From NCBI RefSeq assembly GCF_028745735.1, contig NZ_JAQZSM010000029.1, forward strand, positions 1 to 36,581: a DNA stretch of 36,581 bases, read 5' to 3'. Made by a program: the position numbers and the translations under genes. Below the pieces are notes generated by a model that was not told where the DNA came from, did not search any database, and saw only the letters and a list, made by a program, of their open reading frames with translations. This document shows, one piece after another, positions 7,860-15,853 of this stretch (position 1 is its first letter; each line of letters opens with the position of its first letter). Origin of the DNA: Roseinatronobacter alkalisoli (lineage in GTDB: Bacteria > Pseudomonadota > Alphaproteobacteria > Rhodobacterales > Rhodobacteraceae).

Positions 7860-8613
7860 TTTGTGCTCGCCGATGCTGTCTATGGTGCGGACACGCTGTT
7901 CCGACGCATGCTGGAAGCGCGCCAGCAGCCTTATGTGCTGGCCGTGCGCAGCAATCAGACATTACGCTTCATGGAGAACTGGACGCTGATCCAGACGGAC
8001 CCGATCACAATGATCGCCGAATTGCCTGATGACGCCTGGACGCCTCTGAGCGCCGGGGAAGGCGCAAAGGGCCCCAGATTGTATGACTGGGCGCGTATCC
8101 AGCTCAAATATCAGGCTCCGGAGGGCTTCTCCCGCTGGCTTTTGGCAAGGCGTAGCCTGCGAGACCCGGAAGCAATCGCCTATTATTTTGCCCATGCACG
8201 CTCCGACGCATCGCTGGCAGAACTCGCGGCTGCCGCCGGTTTGTGCTGGACAATCGAGGAGTGCTTCCTGCGCGCCAAGGACGATCTCGGCCTCGATCAT
8301 TTGAAGCCCGCTCATGGCATGGCTGGCATCGCCACATCAGTCTTGTCATGACCGCAGCAGCCTTCCTCACCAGCCTTGGTGCCGATCAGCGCCGTTCAGG
8401 TTTCACCGCGCTGAACAAAACGAGTCCGAACATGCTGGCGGCGCCCTGAGCAAGGAACAAACAATGCCCCTCACAACGTCAGAAATCCGATATCTCCTGA
8501 CCCGCCTGTGGCCGCGCCCCGCGCTGACCGTCGCCTTCATCTGGGCCTGGTCGCTTTGGCGGCGACACCACCAAGCCTGTGCCGCCAATGCGCATCGGAA
8601 AAGACGATCCCAT
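7860..8613 (+). pseudogene. IS701-family transposase, 5'-truncated and frameshifted
   Basis: Immediately after the IS6 end the plus strand reads FVLADAVYGADTLFRRMLEA, then SAGEGAKGPRLYDWARI, RWLLARRSLRDPEAIAYYF and LCWTIEECFLRAKDDLGLDH. This is the C-terminal half of an IS701-type DDE transposase; the E of TIEECF is its likely catalytic Glu. Near 8297-8303 a missing base shifts the frame to EARSWHGWHRHISLVMTAAAFL. After a stop near 8449, another frame continues with PLTTSEIRYLLTRLW and LAWS-type WAWSLWRRHHQA. The N-terminal half is absent, so the gene is dead. Confidence 0.8.
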
Positions 8614-8757
8614 ATGCAACTTTTGTGGTTGCCGCCCGTAATGCAAGAAGTTTTTGGCCTTATTGGCATGTGATCGAGTGCGAACTTTTGTCAGGCCTCA
8701 AGATGCGGCACTTCCAAAAGCCGCGGGCCGGGATGGTGATCAGCGGATCAAGTCCAA

Positions 8758-8773
8758 ATCTGTAGTACGAGCT
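8758..8773 (+). repeat. Left direct repeat flanking IS110-family element
   Basis: ATCTGTAGTACGAGCT, one mismatch from the copy at 10006-10021. It is a candidate core/target sequence of the element. Confidence 0.65.
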
Positions 8774-8892
8774 GAGCGCTCGCAGTTGCTAACTGGTTTT
8801 CCCAATCCAAATCTATTCGATCGTTTTGCCCATTCAGGTCGTCGTCTTCTTACACTCCCCTTGCCACCGTCGCTTTCAGTTCGACATAGACT

Positions 8893-9921
8893 TCATGCCG
8901 CGACTGCCAGCGCCGGATCCCTATAATCTTCGTTCTTCGTCAGCATCGCCCAAATCTGGCGGGCCATCTTGTTCGCCAGCGCGATCGCGACCAGCATCTT
9001 GGGCTTGTGCGCCAACATTCGTGACCGCCAGCTGCCCTCCGTAATTGTGCGCTGTCCAAGCCAACCCAGCCGCGACATTGCGCCAATGATCAGAAGGCGT
9101 CGGATATCAGCTTGGCCAGCCTTGGTCATCCGCCCCAAACGTTCTTTGCCTCCAGATGAATGTTGCTTGGGAACAAGACCCAACCAAGCTGCAAAGTCAC
9201 GTCCCGTTTTGAACTGCGCCATATCAGGTCCAAACGCCTCTACAGCGATGGCCGTCAGTGGTCCGATACCAGGCATAGTCTGAAGCCTGCGCGCCCTGTC
9301 TGACTCGGCTGCAAGTGCCTTAAGTTTTGCGGTTCGCTCAATGATGCGCGCCGTTTTCTCTGCAATCTGCGCCAGCAGGTCCAAGCATTCCTCGCGGATC
9401 AATGGCAGCAAGTTGGCAGTCTTATCCTCTACAAGCGCTGTGATGCGATTAAGGCTGCGTATCCCTTGCGGAAACACATGCCCATGCTCATACAACAGCG
9501 CCCGCAAGGCGTTCACATCCGCCGTCCGCTGATGCACTAGGCGTTCCCGCCCACGAAAAACTGCCGCGCGCGATTGTTGTTCGACTGTTTTGGCCTCAAC
9601 AAAACGCATCTCGGGTTGACGAGCCGCGATGACGATCGCCTCGGCATCGGCAGCATCATTTTTCTGGCGCTTGACGAACGGACGAGCGTATTGGGGCGCG
9701 ATCAGTTTTACCTCGTGTCCAAGCGCTTCCATCTCACGCGCCCAATAATGTGCGCTGCCGCATGCCTCGAAGATAACCAAGCTGGGCTCCTGCTTAGCCA
9801 TGAACACGGGAAACTGCGTTCGCGTCAGCTTTTTGCGGAACTGAACTTCCCCCGTGCGTAGGGCACCATGAACCTGGAAAACATTCTTTGCCAGGTCGAC
9901 CCCAATCATCATATCCTCCAT
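8893..9921 (-). CDS. IS110-family transposase (DEDD recombinase)
   Basis: 342 residues, apparently full length. The N-terminal RuvC-like DEDD domain shows MIGVDLAKNVFQVHG (first Asp), FEACGSAHYW (Glu) and KNDAADAEAI (two Asp). The C-terminal transposase_20 domain shows the helix-hairpin-helix MPGIGPLTAIAVEAFG and the segment PKQHSSGGKERLGRMTKAG, which carries the candidate catalytic serine. These enzymes cut and paste their element using an element-encoded guide (bridge/seeker) RNA. No frameshift or stop is seen, so it may be active. The ATG at 9921 is followed closely by two other in-frame ATGs (MEDMM). Longer non-coding sequence downstream than upstream favours the IS1111-like branch, but weakly. 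Confidence 0.9.
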   Translation of the reverse strand: MEDMMIGVDLAKNVFQVHGALRTGEVQFRKKLTRTQFPVFMAKQEPSLVIFEACGSAHYWAREMEALGHEVKLIAPQYARPFVKRQKNDAADAEAIVIAARQPEMRFVEAKTVEQQSRAAVFRGRERLVHQRTADVNALRALLYEHGHVFPQGIRSLNRITALVEDKTANLLPLIREECLDLLAQIAEKTARIIERTAKLKALAAESDRARRLQTMPGIGPLTAIAVEAFGPDMAQFKTGRDFAAWLGLVPKQHSSGGKERLGRMTKAGQADIRRLLIIGAMSRLGWLGQRTITEGSWRSRMLAHKPKMLVAIALANKMARQIWAMLTKNEDYRDPALAVAA

Positions 9922-10005
9922 CTCGCCGTCATCCTCTTCGCGTGGCGTTCAACACCACGACCTTGGCACATTGCGATGCCGTCTGGGGAGGGCGGCAACC
10001 ACTCC

Positions 10006-10021
10006 ATCTGTAGTACTAGCT
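10006..10021 (+). repeat. Right direct repeat flanking IS110-family element
   Basis: ATCTGTAGTACTAGCT, one mismatch from the copy at 8758-8773. Confidence 0.65.
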
Positions 10022-10051
10022 TACTTATGGGGTTAAATGCAGCCAGACAGG

Positions 10052-11338
10052 CTAGCGAGACATCATTTCCGGCAGGAAAAGGGTGATCCGCGGAAAAACA
10101 AGAAGCAGTATCAGCACAACAACCTCCATTGCAATGAAGGGCAAAAGCCCGTGGAAGATTTTCCGCAAAGGAACCTTTGTTTGGGCGGCGGTAACGTATG
10201 CATTCAAGCCCAAAGGGGGAGTAAGCAAGCCAATCTCAACCGTCTTGGTTACAATGATGCCGAACCAGACAGGATGAAAATCGAGCGTCATGGCAGCGGG
10301 AAACGCCAACGGCATTGCCAGTGACAGAATGGCCAGCTGATCCATAAACATTCCCATGACCAACAGGATCAGTACCATGATCGCCAAAATCGTGTACCGG
10401 GAAAGTTCCGTATCAGCGAGCGCTACCAGAATAGCTTGCGTCACACCTGTGAACGCCAGATAGTTCGCAAAAATTGACGAACAAACAATGATCGCGATGA
10501 TCATGACCGTGGCACGAATTGACCGGCTTAGAGAACTGCCGATCGCTTTGAGGCGTAGCGTGCGCTGACTTAACACGATCAAGAACGCGCCGAGGACGCC
10601 CAAGCCCGCCGCCTCTGTCGGCGAAGTCAATCCACCGTAGATCGCGCCGATAACGGCAACAATCAGCAACAACATTGGAATAACATTGCTGCTGACACGA
10701 ACAGCGTGGCCAAACTGGAACGGCTCGCCTTTTGGGGCATAATCGGTGCGTGCTGCAATAACCTTGATCATAACGAGGATCCCGGCTGCAGTAAGTAACC
10801 CCGGAACGATGCCGGCAATGAAGAGTTGCCCGATCGATGTTTCAGTCAACACCCCATAGACGACCAGAACAATGCTCGGTGGTACAACAACGGCCAAGGT
10901 CCCGCCAACGCTGACAACCGCTGCGGCCAGGCTGTCGTTATAGCCATGACGGCGCATTTCTGGAAATGCAGACGATGCCATTGCAGCGGTCGATGCGGTA
11001 GAGCTGCCGACCAATGCCGCCAGCAAAACCGAAGCTCCAACAGTGGCCATCGCCAAACCGCCTTTAACATGCCCAGTCCAAGCCTGGCAGGCAATAATTG
11101 CGCGGCGCGTTACATCACCTGAAGTCAGAATCTCTGCCATCAAGATAAAAAGTGGTATGGCTACAAGGATAAATGAGGACGACTTATCAAAGAAGGAACG
11201 CTCCAGCAGCGAGAGGGCGGGCATCGGGCCGATTTGCATCGCCAAACCGATGAAGCCCGTGATCCCCATCGCGAAGGCGATCGGCATTCTCAGCACCATA
11301 AGAATTGCGAGGGTGATCAGCAGGAAGAAGAAAACCAT
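10052..11338 (-). CDS. dctM: TRAP transporter large permease (DctM-type)
   Basis: 428 residues, very hydrophobic, with about 12 membrane segments. The N-terminus has MVFFFLLITLAILMVLRMPIAFAMG. The conserved loop PPSIVLVVYGVLTETSIGQLFIAGIVPG (about 153-180) and the FMDQLAILSLAMP and LTPPLGLNAYV signatures follow. It forms the Na+-coupled translocation subunit of a tripartite ATP-independent transporter, together with the DctQ-like and DctP-like proteins encoded just upstream. It is the last gene of a five-gene minus-strand unit (14147-15706 first) and ends 30 bp before the IS110 flanking repeat, so the insertion sits just past the operon. The gene appears intact. Confidence 0.93.
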   Translation of the reverse strand: MVFFFLLITLAILMVLRMPIAFAMGITGFIGLAMQIGPMPALSLLERSFFDKSSSFILVAIPLFILMAEILTSGDVTRRAIIACQAWTGHVKGGLAMATVGASVLLAALVGSSTASTAAMASSAFPEMRRHGYNDSLAAAVVSVGGTLAVVVPPSIVLVVYGVLTETSIGQLFIAGIVPGLLTAAGILVMIKVIAARTDYAPKGEPFQFGHAVRVSSNVIPMLLLIVAVIGAIYGGLTSPTEAAGLGVLGAFLIVLSQRTLRLKAIGSSLSRSIRATVMIIAIIVCSSIFANYLAFTGVTQAILVALADTELSRYTILAIMVLILLVMGMFMDQLAILSLAMPLAFPAAMTLDFHPVWFGIIVTKTVEIGLLTPPLGLNAYVTAAQTKVPLRKIFHGLLPFIAMEVVVLILLLVFPRITLFLPEMMSR

Positions 11339-11413
11339 TGGGGCATACCTTCACGGTTTGGGAGCAACCTTGGCTGTGGCTGCACCCATTAGATGAACAA
11401 AGTGAAACGAGAC

Positions 11414-12430
11414 TTAGCCGCCGGTGAGGTCGCGATAACGCTCAAGCACCTCGCGCGCGGTATCGCTGCCACGACCGATGCGGTTGAACCAGTCTTCCGC
11501 GACTTCAGTCATTGCATCGCTTAAGGCTTCAAGCTCGTTGTCGCTCAGGCTGTAGATATCAACCCCTTGCGCGGCCCAGTCGGCAAGAAAGCCAGCAATG
11601 GAATCATCCTGCGCGCGTGCGACATGTAGCGCGACTTCATTACCCTGTTCGATCATCGCTAGCTGCACATCTTCAGGCAGGTTCTCGAACATTTCTTTCC
11701 GGGCGACCATTACAAAGCTGTACCCGCCGAATGATCCGTTTTGTGAGATATGTGTTACGACTTCTTGCAAGTTATATGCCGCAACCGAGGCCAGAGGGAA
11801 AAGAATGCCATCAAGCCGACCGCGTTCTACTGCTGTATAAACTTCCGGGCCAGGAATTGAGACGCCCACGCTGCCAAGGCTCCTTGCGGTCATCGCCTGC
11901 GTGGAACCCGCGGTGCGGATATTCAAATTTCTCCAGTCATCGGGCATCCCAAGACGTTTCTGCGCCAGCACCTGATAAGGTGGAAGCACGAAGCCAAAAA
12001 GTGGTACAACGCCGGTTTCAAGGATCTCATCGCGCAACGGACCCTCTGCAAGCATCGCTTGGATTGCTTTTGTCCCCTCGACCGCGCTGCCATAAAACCC
12101 TGGCAGCCCGACGATGGAGTTCATAGGCAATGTTTCACCGTGGTAAATTGTGCCCACCAGTGCAACGTCAAGAATGCCGTTCTCCACTGCATCCATCAGG
12201 GCCGATGCCCGGGCTGCTTGTTCAGACGGGAAGTGTTGGAACGTGACAGCCCCCTCTGTGGCCTCTTCAACCGCAGCAATCCAGCGCGTAGTTCCCTCTT
12301 TCGAGACAATATGCGTGGTCGACTGGAAATCACCAAGGCGCAATTGCTGTGCATCGGCTGGAACGGTCGCGAGCGCCGCCACGCTGGCGGTCATTAGTGC
12401 AAGTGTTCTGGTGGTTGTGAACAGTTTCAT
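11414..12430 (-). CDS. dctP: TRAP transporter periplasmic binding protein (DctP-type)
   Basis: 338 residues with an N-terminal signal peptide (MKLFTTTRTLALMTASVAALATVPADA, likely cut after residue 27). The mature part follows the DctP fold. It includes the segment WRNLNIRTAGS near 167-176, whose Arg172 corresponds to the conserved carboxylate-binding arginine of TRAP binding proteins. It delivers an organic acid from the periplasm to the DctQM membrane part. I chose the start at 12430, with GGAG upstream, because only that start exposes a signal peptide; the longer frame to 12487 overlaps the DctQ gene. Its neighbours (acyl-CoA synthetase, hydratase, CoA-transferase) suggest a carboxylic acid that is activated to its CoA ester. 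The identity of the ligand is not visible. Confidence 0.92.
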   Translation of the reverse strand: MKLFTTTRTLALMTASVAALATVPADAQQLRLGDFQSTTHIVSKEGTTRWIAAVEEATEGAVTFQHFPSEQAARASALMDAVENGILDVALVGTIYHGETLPMNSIVGLPGFYGSAVEGTKAIQAMLAEGPLRDEILETGVVPLFGFVLPPYQVLAQKRLGMPDDWRNLNIRTAGSTQAMTARSLGSVGVSIPGPEVYTAVERGRLDGILFPLASVAAYNLQEVVTHISQNGSFGGYSFVMVARKEMFENLPEDVQLAMIEQGNEVALHVARAQDDSIAGFLADWAAQGVDIYSLSDNELEALSDAMTEVAEDWFNRIGRGSDTAREVLERYRDLTGG

Positions 12431-12464
12431 TTGGTTCTCCTCCCTTGAAACTAAGTTGTGATCG

Positions 12465-12944
12465 TCAAGTATCTGAGCTTTGCGCATTCCTTCTGAATGT
12501 TTCGGTGATCAAACGCAGCGCAAGGGCTCCGCATCCGATTGGGACGACGACGTAAGCCCAGCCCAAAGGCCAATCCATTACACCGTATTCGACAGCCCCG
12601 CGCTGGAAGGCACGGTATGCAAAGCGCCAAGACATCCAGGTGACCGCGATAAAAAAGCTGGCTGAGAGTGCGAGGATCAATCGACGCACAATTTCGGGGA
12701 TGACCTGCTCTGGAACGATATCGAGCGCCAGATGCCCTCCGTCTCGAAATACCCGCGCCAACGAAAGAGTCGCCAGCGCAGGCATTAGGTAAAGCTGAGT
12801 CATTTCAAACTGTATTTGAACCGGTCGGCTAGCAAAGAACCTAAGCAGGATGTCTGCATTGATTAGAACCACGACAGCAACTAGGCTGAGGCAACCTATC
12901 AGATGCAAAACATCCTCTAATTTGTTTTGTGCATTTCCGACCAT
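12465..12944 (-). CDS. dctQ: TRAP transporter small permease (DctQ-type)
   Basis: 159 residues with four predicted membrane segments. Typical DctQ features are LEDVLHLIGCLSLVAVVVLINADILLRFF at the N-terminus and the ALATLSLARVFRDGGHLALDIV block near 55-75. It partners DctM and the periplasmic DctP protein. A strong ribosome-binding site (AGGAAGG) precedes the ATG at 12944. It lies between the MaoC-like gene and the binding-protein gene, all on one strand with short gaps, which suggests a single transcript. Confidence 0.9.
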   Translation of the reverse strand: MVGNAQNKLEDVLHLIGCLSLVAVVVLINADILLRFFASRPVQIQFEMTQLYLMPALATLSLARVFRDGGHLALDIVPEQVIPEIVRRLILALSASFFIAVTWMSWRFAYRAFQRGAVEYGVMDWPLGWAYVVVPIGCGALALRLITETFRRNAQSSDT

Positions 12945-12967
12945 CAGCTTACCTTCCTGTACGTTGC

Positions 12968-14107
12968 TCAGCGCTTGGGCAGTTCGACAACAACCGATCC
13001 GATAGCTGACAACTCGTCATCCTGCTGTTCAGCACGCTGCTGAATTTCCAGCAAATAACGCCCGTTCTCCTCAAATTTGCGGATCACAGAGCCATTGATC
13101 AGAATGAAGTCACCTTCAGGGTTATGTCTGCGGACCTGACACTTTGCTTGACGCAGGAAGCCTTCATCACCCATCCAGTTCGTGACGTGCTGTGTTAGCC
13201 ATGATGTTCGTTCAGGGCCGTAATCATATGCGCCAGGGGCACCTACCTCGAGGGCAAACTCTTCCTCCCAATGAACACGTTCGGGACAATCGGGAATGCC
13301 GTAACGGTTCTTGGGCCCCGCATTAGGATGTTTTTGCTGAAGTTCCCAAGCAAGTTTGTGCGCGCGAATATACAGACCGCCCCAACCTTGCGCATAGGCG
13401 ATGAACCCGGTCGCGGTCATAGGCCCTTTTACCATCGTTGGCAGGATTTCGCCCTCGGCGACATCGTCCCAATAGCGGGTTTCAGCACCGCGAATTTCTT
13501 CCTTGTGGTAATATTTGTAATATTCGTCCAGTTCCTCTTGTGTCCAAACATGGCGACCCTTCGCTTTCGTCTCTGTGTATTTGGTACCGTTCTCGCGTGC
13601 TTGATCGCGATCGGTGCGAAAACACCAGCTATCTGCGTCAGCAACAAGATCCCCGGTTTTGGTATCGTAAAAGTCAACATGGTAAATTTGTTGAACCGCT
13701 CGTCCTGCAAAGCGGGTCTCATGTTCAATTAGATCCTTGAGATAGGCTTCGGTTCTGAACTCCATGTTGCGGGTGATCGTTTTGTGCCAGTTCCAATTGG
13801 CACCGGACCACATGGCATGCACCCCCGGCAAACCACCCACATATCCCGAAATGATCCTGTTCGTTGCAAACAGAAAGCTGGGCAGCGCGATTACATCGCC
13901 ATACTTCGTGGTTTTAGCGTATTCCGGATCACACCATAGCGGATTATCATCGCCAATCCCGTGAGCATAATGGCGGATGTTGTCGCGCGTTGCTTCGTAG
14001 CACCACGGTTCAACTGTCTTTTCGATTTTTACATTGATGCGCTGGCGTAAATCATCCAGCCCTTCTTGGGTAATTTTCGGAAACTTCCGATGGGTCATCT
14101 CATTCAT
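12968..14107 (-). CDS. Double-hotdog MaoC-like acyl-CoA hydratase/dehydratase
   Basis: 379 residues made of two hotdog halves. The N-terminal FAS1-like dehydratase region (about 20-155) carries YAHGIGDDNPLWCDPEYAK and the IALPSFLF segment, and the C-terminal half (about 200-370) starts with RYWDDVAEGEILPTMVKGPM and contains QHVTNWMGDEGFLR. The D/N-rich YAxGxGDxNPL motif is the usual hydratase signature of this family, which hydrates enoyl-CoA or dehydrates hydroxyacyl-CoA esters. It stands between an acyl-CoA synthetase (40 bp upstream) and the TRAP genes, so it probably handles the CoA ester made by that synthetase. Related proteins with a FAS1-like domain are mostly uncharacterised. The substrate is unknown. 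Confidence 0.82.
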   Translation of the reverse strand: MNEMTHRKFPKITQEGLDDLRQRINVKIEKTVEPWCYEATRDNIRHYAHGIGDDNPLWCDPEYAKTTKYGDVIALPSFLFATNRIISGYVGGLPGVHAMWSGANWNWHKTITRNMEFRTEAYLKDLIEHETRFAGRAVQQIYHVDFYDTKTGDLVADADSWCFRTDRDQARENGTKYTETKAKGRHVWTQEELDEYYKYYHKEEIRGAETRYWDDVAEGEILPTMVKGPMTATGFIAYAQGWGGLYIRAHKLAWELQQKHPNAGPKNRYGIPDCPERVHWEEEFALEVGAPGAYDYGPERTSWLTQHVTNWMGDEGFLRQAKCQVRRHNPEGDFILINGSVIRKFEENGRYLLEIQQRAEQQDDELSAIGSVVVELPKR

Positions 14108-14146
14108 TGCGTCTTCTCCTGGGTTTTCTAAAAAGGTCTGCGCAGA

Positions 14147-15706
14147 TCATTCCGCAACCTTTGCTTTCGCCGCTTCCTGATCTCTCAGGATTCTACGATT
14201 CACTTTGCCTGCCGGGGTTTTGGGGAGCTCGGTGACAAATTCGATCTGACGGGGGTATTCATGGCGGGCAAGGCGCGCGCGTACATGGTCCTGTATTTCT
14301 TTAACTATGCCCGCCGTCTCTTTTTCCCGAAGGATGATGTAGGCCTTGACCACAAGTCCGCGCAGCTGGTCGGGGGTGCCGATCACACCGCACTCAGCAA
14401 CGGCAGGATGGCTCAGGATCGCGTCCTCGACTTCAATAGCACCGATGGTCCACCCCGCTGATATGATGACGTCATCTGCACGGCCGCCATGATAGAAATA
14501 GCCATCTTCATCGACGCGCCCGAGATCTTTGGTTGGGAACCACTTGCCACGTTTTTTTACCATCAGTTCGCCCGCCTCACCCGGGTCGGCAGTTGTGCCA
14601 TCGGCACGCTGCACTTCGACCTCTACGCCCGGCACTGCCTTGCCCATTGCGCCATCGCGCACTTCCAAATCATCAGCGCCTGGGTAATTGGCGATAATCA
14701 CCCCAATTTCAGTGGTGCCATACATCGAGCAAACTTTGGTGCCGAAGGTACGTTCGACATATTGCGCTGTTTCCGAGTCGATTGGCTCCCCGGTGAAAGA
14801 CAGTTTTTCGAAACAGTACGTGTGGTTTGTGGCTTCGCCAGAATTGCGCATCATCCGGTAATGCGTCGCTGCAGCAGTTAGATTGGTAATCTTGAAATCC
14901 TGTAGTGCCTTGAGCAGGCGAACCGGATCAAATTTGCCGCTAAAGGTACCTGTCGATACCCCCAGGGACAACGGAGCCAAAGTCCCATGCCAAAGCCCAT
15001 GGCCCCAAGCAGGTGACGAGGGACAAAAGAAGCGATCTCTTGGGCGTATGCCTGTTGCATAGAGTGCAGCAACCATCAAAGTTACGATGGACTGGTGGTT
15101 GTGCTGGACGGCCGCAGGCAACGCACGCGTCGTGCCCGAAGTATATTGTAGAACCGCCAGATCTTGACCTGTTGTGCTCCACTCAAAGCTTGCGGGCAAA
15201 TCATCGAGCCCCACCAGAAAATCTTGATCAATCACAGTGACGTTTTTTGCACCGCCTTCAATAGCCTCGGGCGCTTTCAGCGCGTTGGTAAAGAAAATCT
15301 TGGGATTGCAATCTCCTACGCGCAGCCGAATTCCATCAGGGCCGAACAAAGAGAACATTGGCACAGCTACTGCGCCAGCCTTGATGATGCCAAAGATAGA
15401 GCAGTAAAAGGCCAATGAGGGTTCGATCATGACTGCGACTCGGTCGCCTTTGGAAATCCCTTTTGCAGTCAGAAAATGCGCTATCTGTGCTGAGCGGCGC
15501 GAAATTTCCTCAAAAGTGATGATCTCGTCGGCGCCATCTGCATGGGCAATTCGAAGGGCCACATTGTCGCCACTGACATGCCGGTCAATGCACTCATGCG
15601 CGATGTTGAAACGCTCTCGTGTGCCGTCGAACAATTCCCACAGGCCCTCCTTCGAATAATGCTTCTGCGCATCAGCGTAAGACGTGAAGTCCGTCAGGCG
15701 GGTCAT
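14147..15706 (-). CDS. AMP-forming acyl-CoA synthetase
   Basis: 519 residues of the ANL superfamily: acid + ATP + CoA -> acyl-CoA + AMP + PPi. Visible elements are the phosphate loop YTSGTTRALPAAV (188-200), the adenine-binding MYGTTEIGV, the hinge region GRADDVIISAGWTIGAIEVE, and the C-terminal catalytic lysine in KTPAGKVNRR (Lys501). The phosphate loop departs from the usual TSGTTGxPKG, with Arg in place of the Gly and no Lys. A subset of medium-chain/aromatic acyl-CoA synthetases has similar loops. It is the first gene of the minus-strand unit and divergent from the IclR gene. It likely activates the acid imported by the TRAP system; the acid is unknown. Confidence 0.9.
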   Translation of the reverse strand: MTRLTDFTSYADAQKHYSKEGLWELFDGTRERFNIAHECIDRHVSGDNVALRIAHADGADEIITFEEISRRSAQIAHFLTAKGISKGDRVAVMIEPSLAFYCSIFGIIKAGAVAVPMFSLFGPDGIRLRVGDCNPKIFFTNALKAPEAIEGGAKNVTVIDQDFLVGLDDLPASFEWSTTGQDLAVLQYTSGTTRALPAAVQHNHQSIVTLMVAALYATGIRPRDRFFCPSSPAWGHGLWHGTLAPLSLGVSTGTFSGKFDPVRLLKALQDFKITNLTAAATHYRMMRNSGEATNHTYCFEKLSFTGEPIDSETAQYVERTFGTKVCSMYGTTEIGVIIANYPGADDLEVRDGAMGKAVPGVEVEVQRADGTTADPGEAGELMVKKRGKWFPTKDLGRVDEDGYFYHGGRADDVIISAGWTIGAIEVEDAILSHPAVAECGVIGTPDQLRGLVVKAYIILREKETAGIVKEIQDHVRARLARHEYPRQIEFVTELPKTPAGKVNRRILRDQEAAKAKVAE

Positions 15707-15764
15707 TCCTAGCTACCTCTCAAAATCGCGTATCCGGATACATACAGGCGGTTCATCCAACTTG

Positions 15765-15827
15765 TTGACAACTGTAGAGATTGGCTTCAAATATTGTCAA
15801 TACGCTAATCTTGTTGTATATATACAA
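15765..15827. promoter_or_regulatory. Divergent promoter region with two inverted repeats (candidate IclR operators)
   Basis: Between the synthetase and regulator genes lie a perfect 14-bp palindrome TTGTATATATACAA (15814-15827) and, 13 bp to its left, the inverted pair TTGACAA (15765-15771) / TTGTCAA (15794-15800). IclR-family proteins bind short palindromes in such gaps. The palindrome sits about 27 bp before the regulator start, where binding could repress it. Which repeat is bound, and by what, is inference. Confidence 0.55.
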
Positions 15828-15853
15828 TGAAACCAAGCGCATCGAGGGTAAAA

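Larger units (their letters stand above)
8758..10021 (-). mobile_element. IS110-family insertion sequence with flanking 16-bp direct repeats
   Basis: The transposase gene (8893-9921) is bracketed by ATCTGTAGTACGAGCT (8758-8773) and ATCTGTAGTACTAGCT (10006-10021), which match at 15 of 16 positions. IS110 elements lack classical inverted repeats and target duplications. They insert at recognised cores that leave short direct repeats at both junctions, so these repeats probably mark the boundaries. The non-coding segments are about 84 bp upstream and about 119 bp downstream of the gene. The right repeat ends 30 bp from the stop of the TRAP large permease gene. The exact ends are uncertain by several bases. 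Confidence 0.65.

Noticed and set aside
8774-10005. Subterminal inverted repeats of the IS110 element
   Set aside because: Comparing the two inner ends gives only a short GTTGC…CCCA similarity, which is too weak to report as a repeat.
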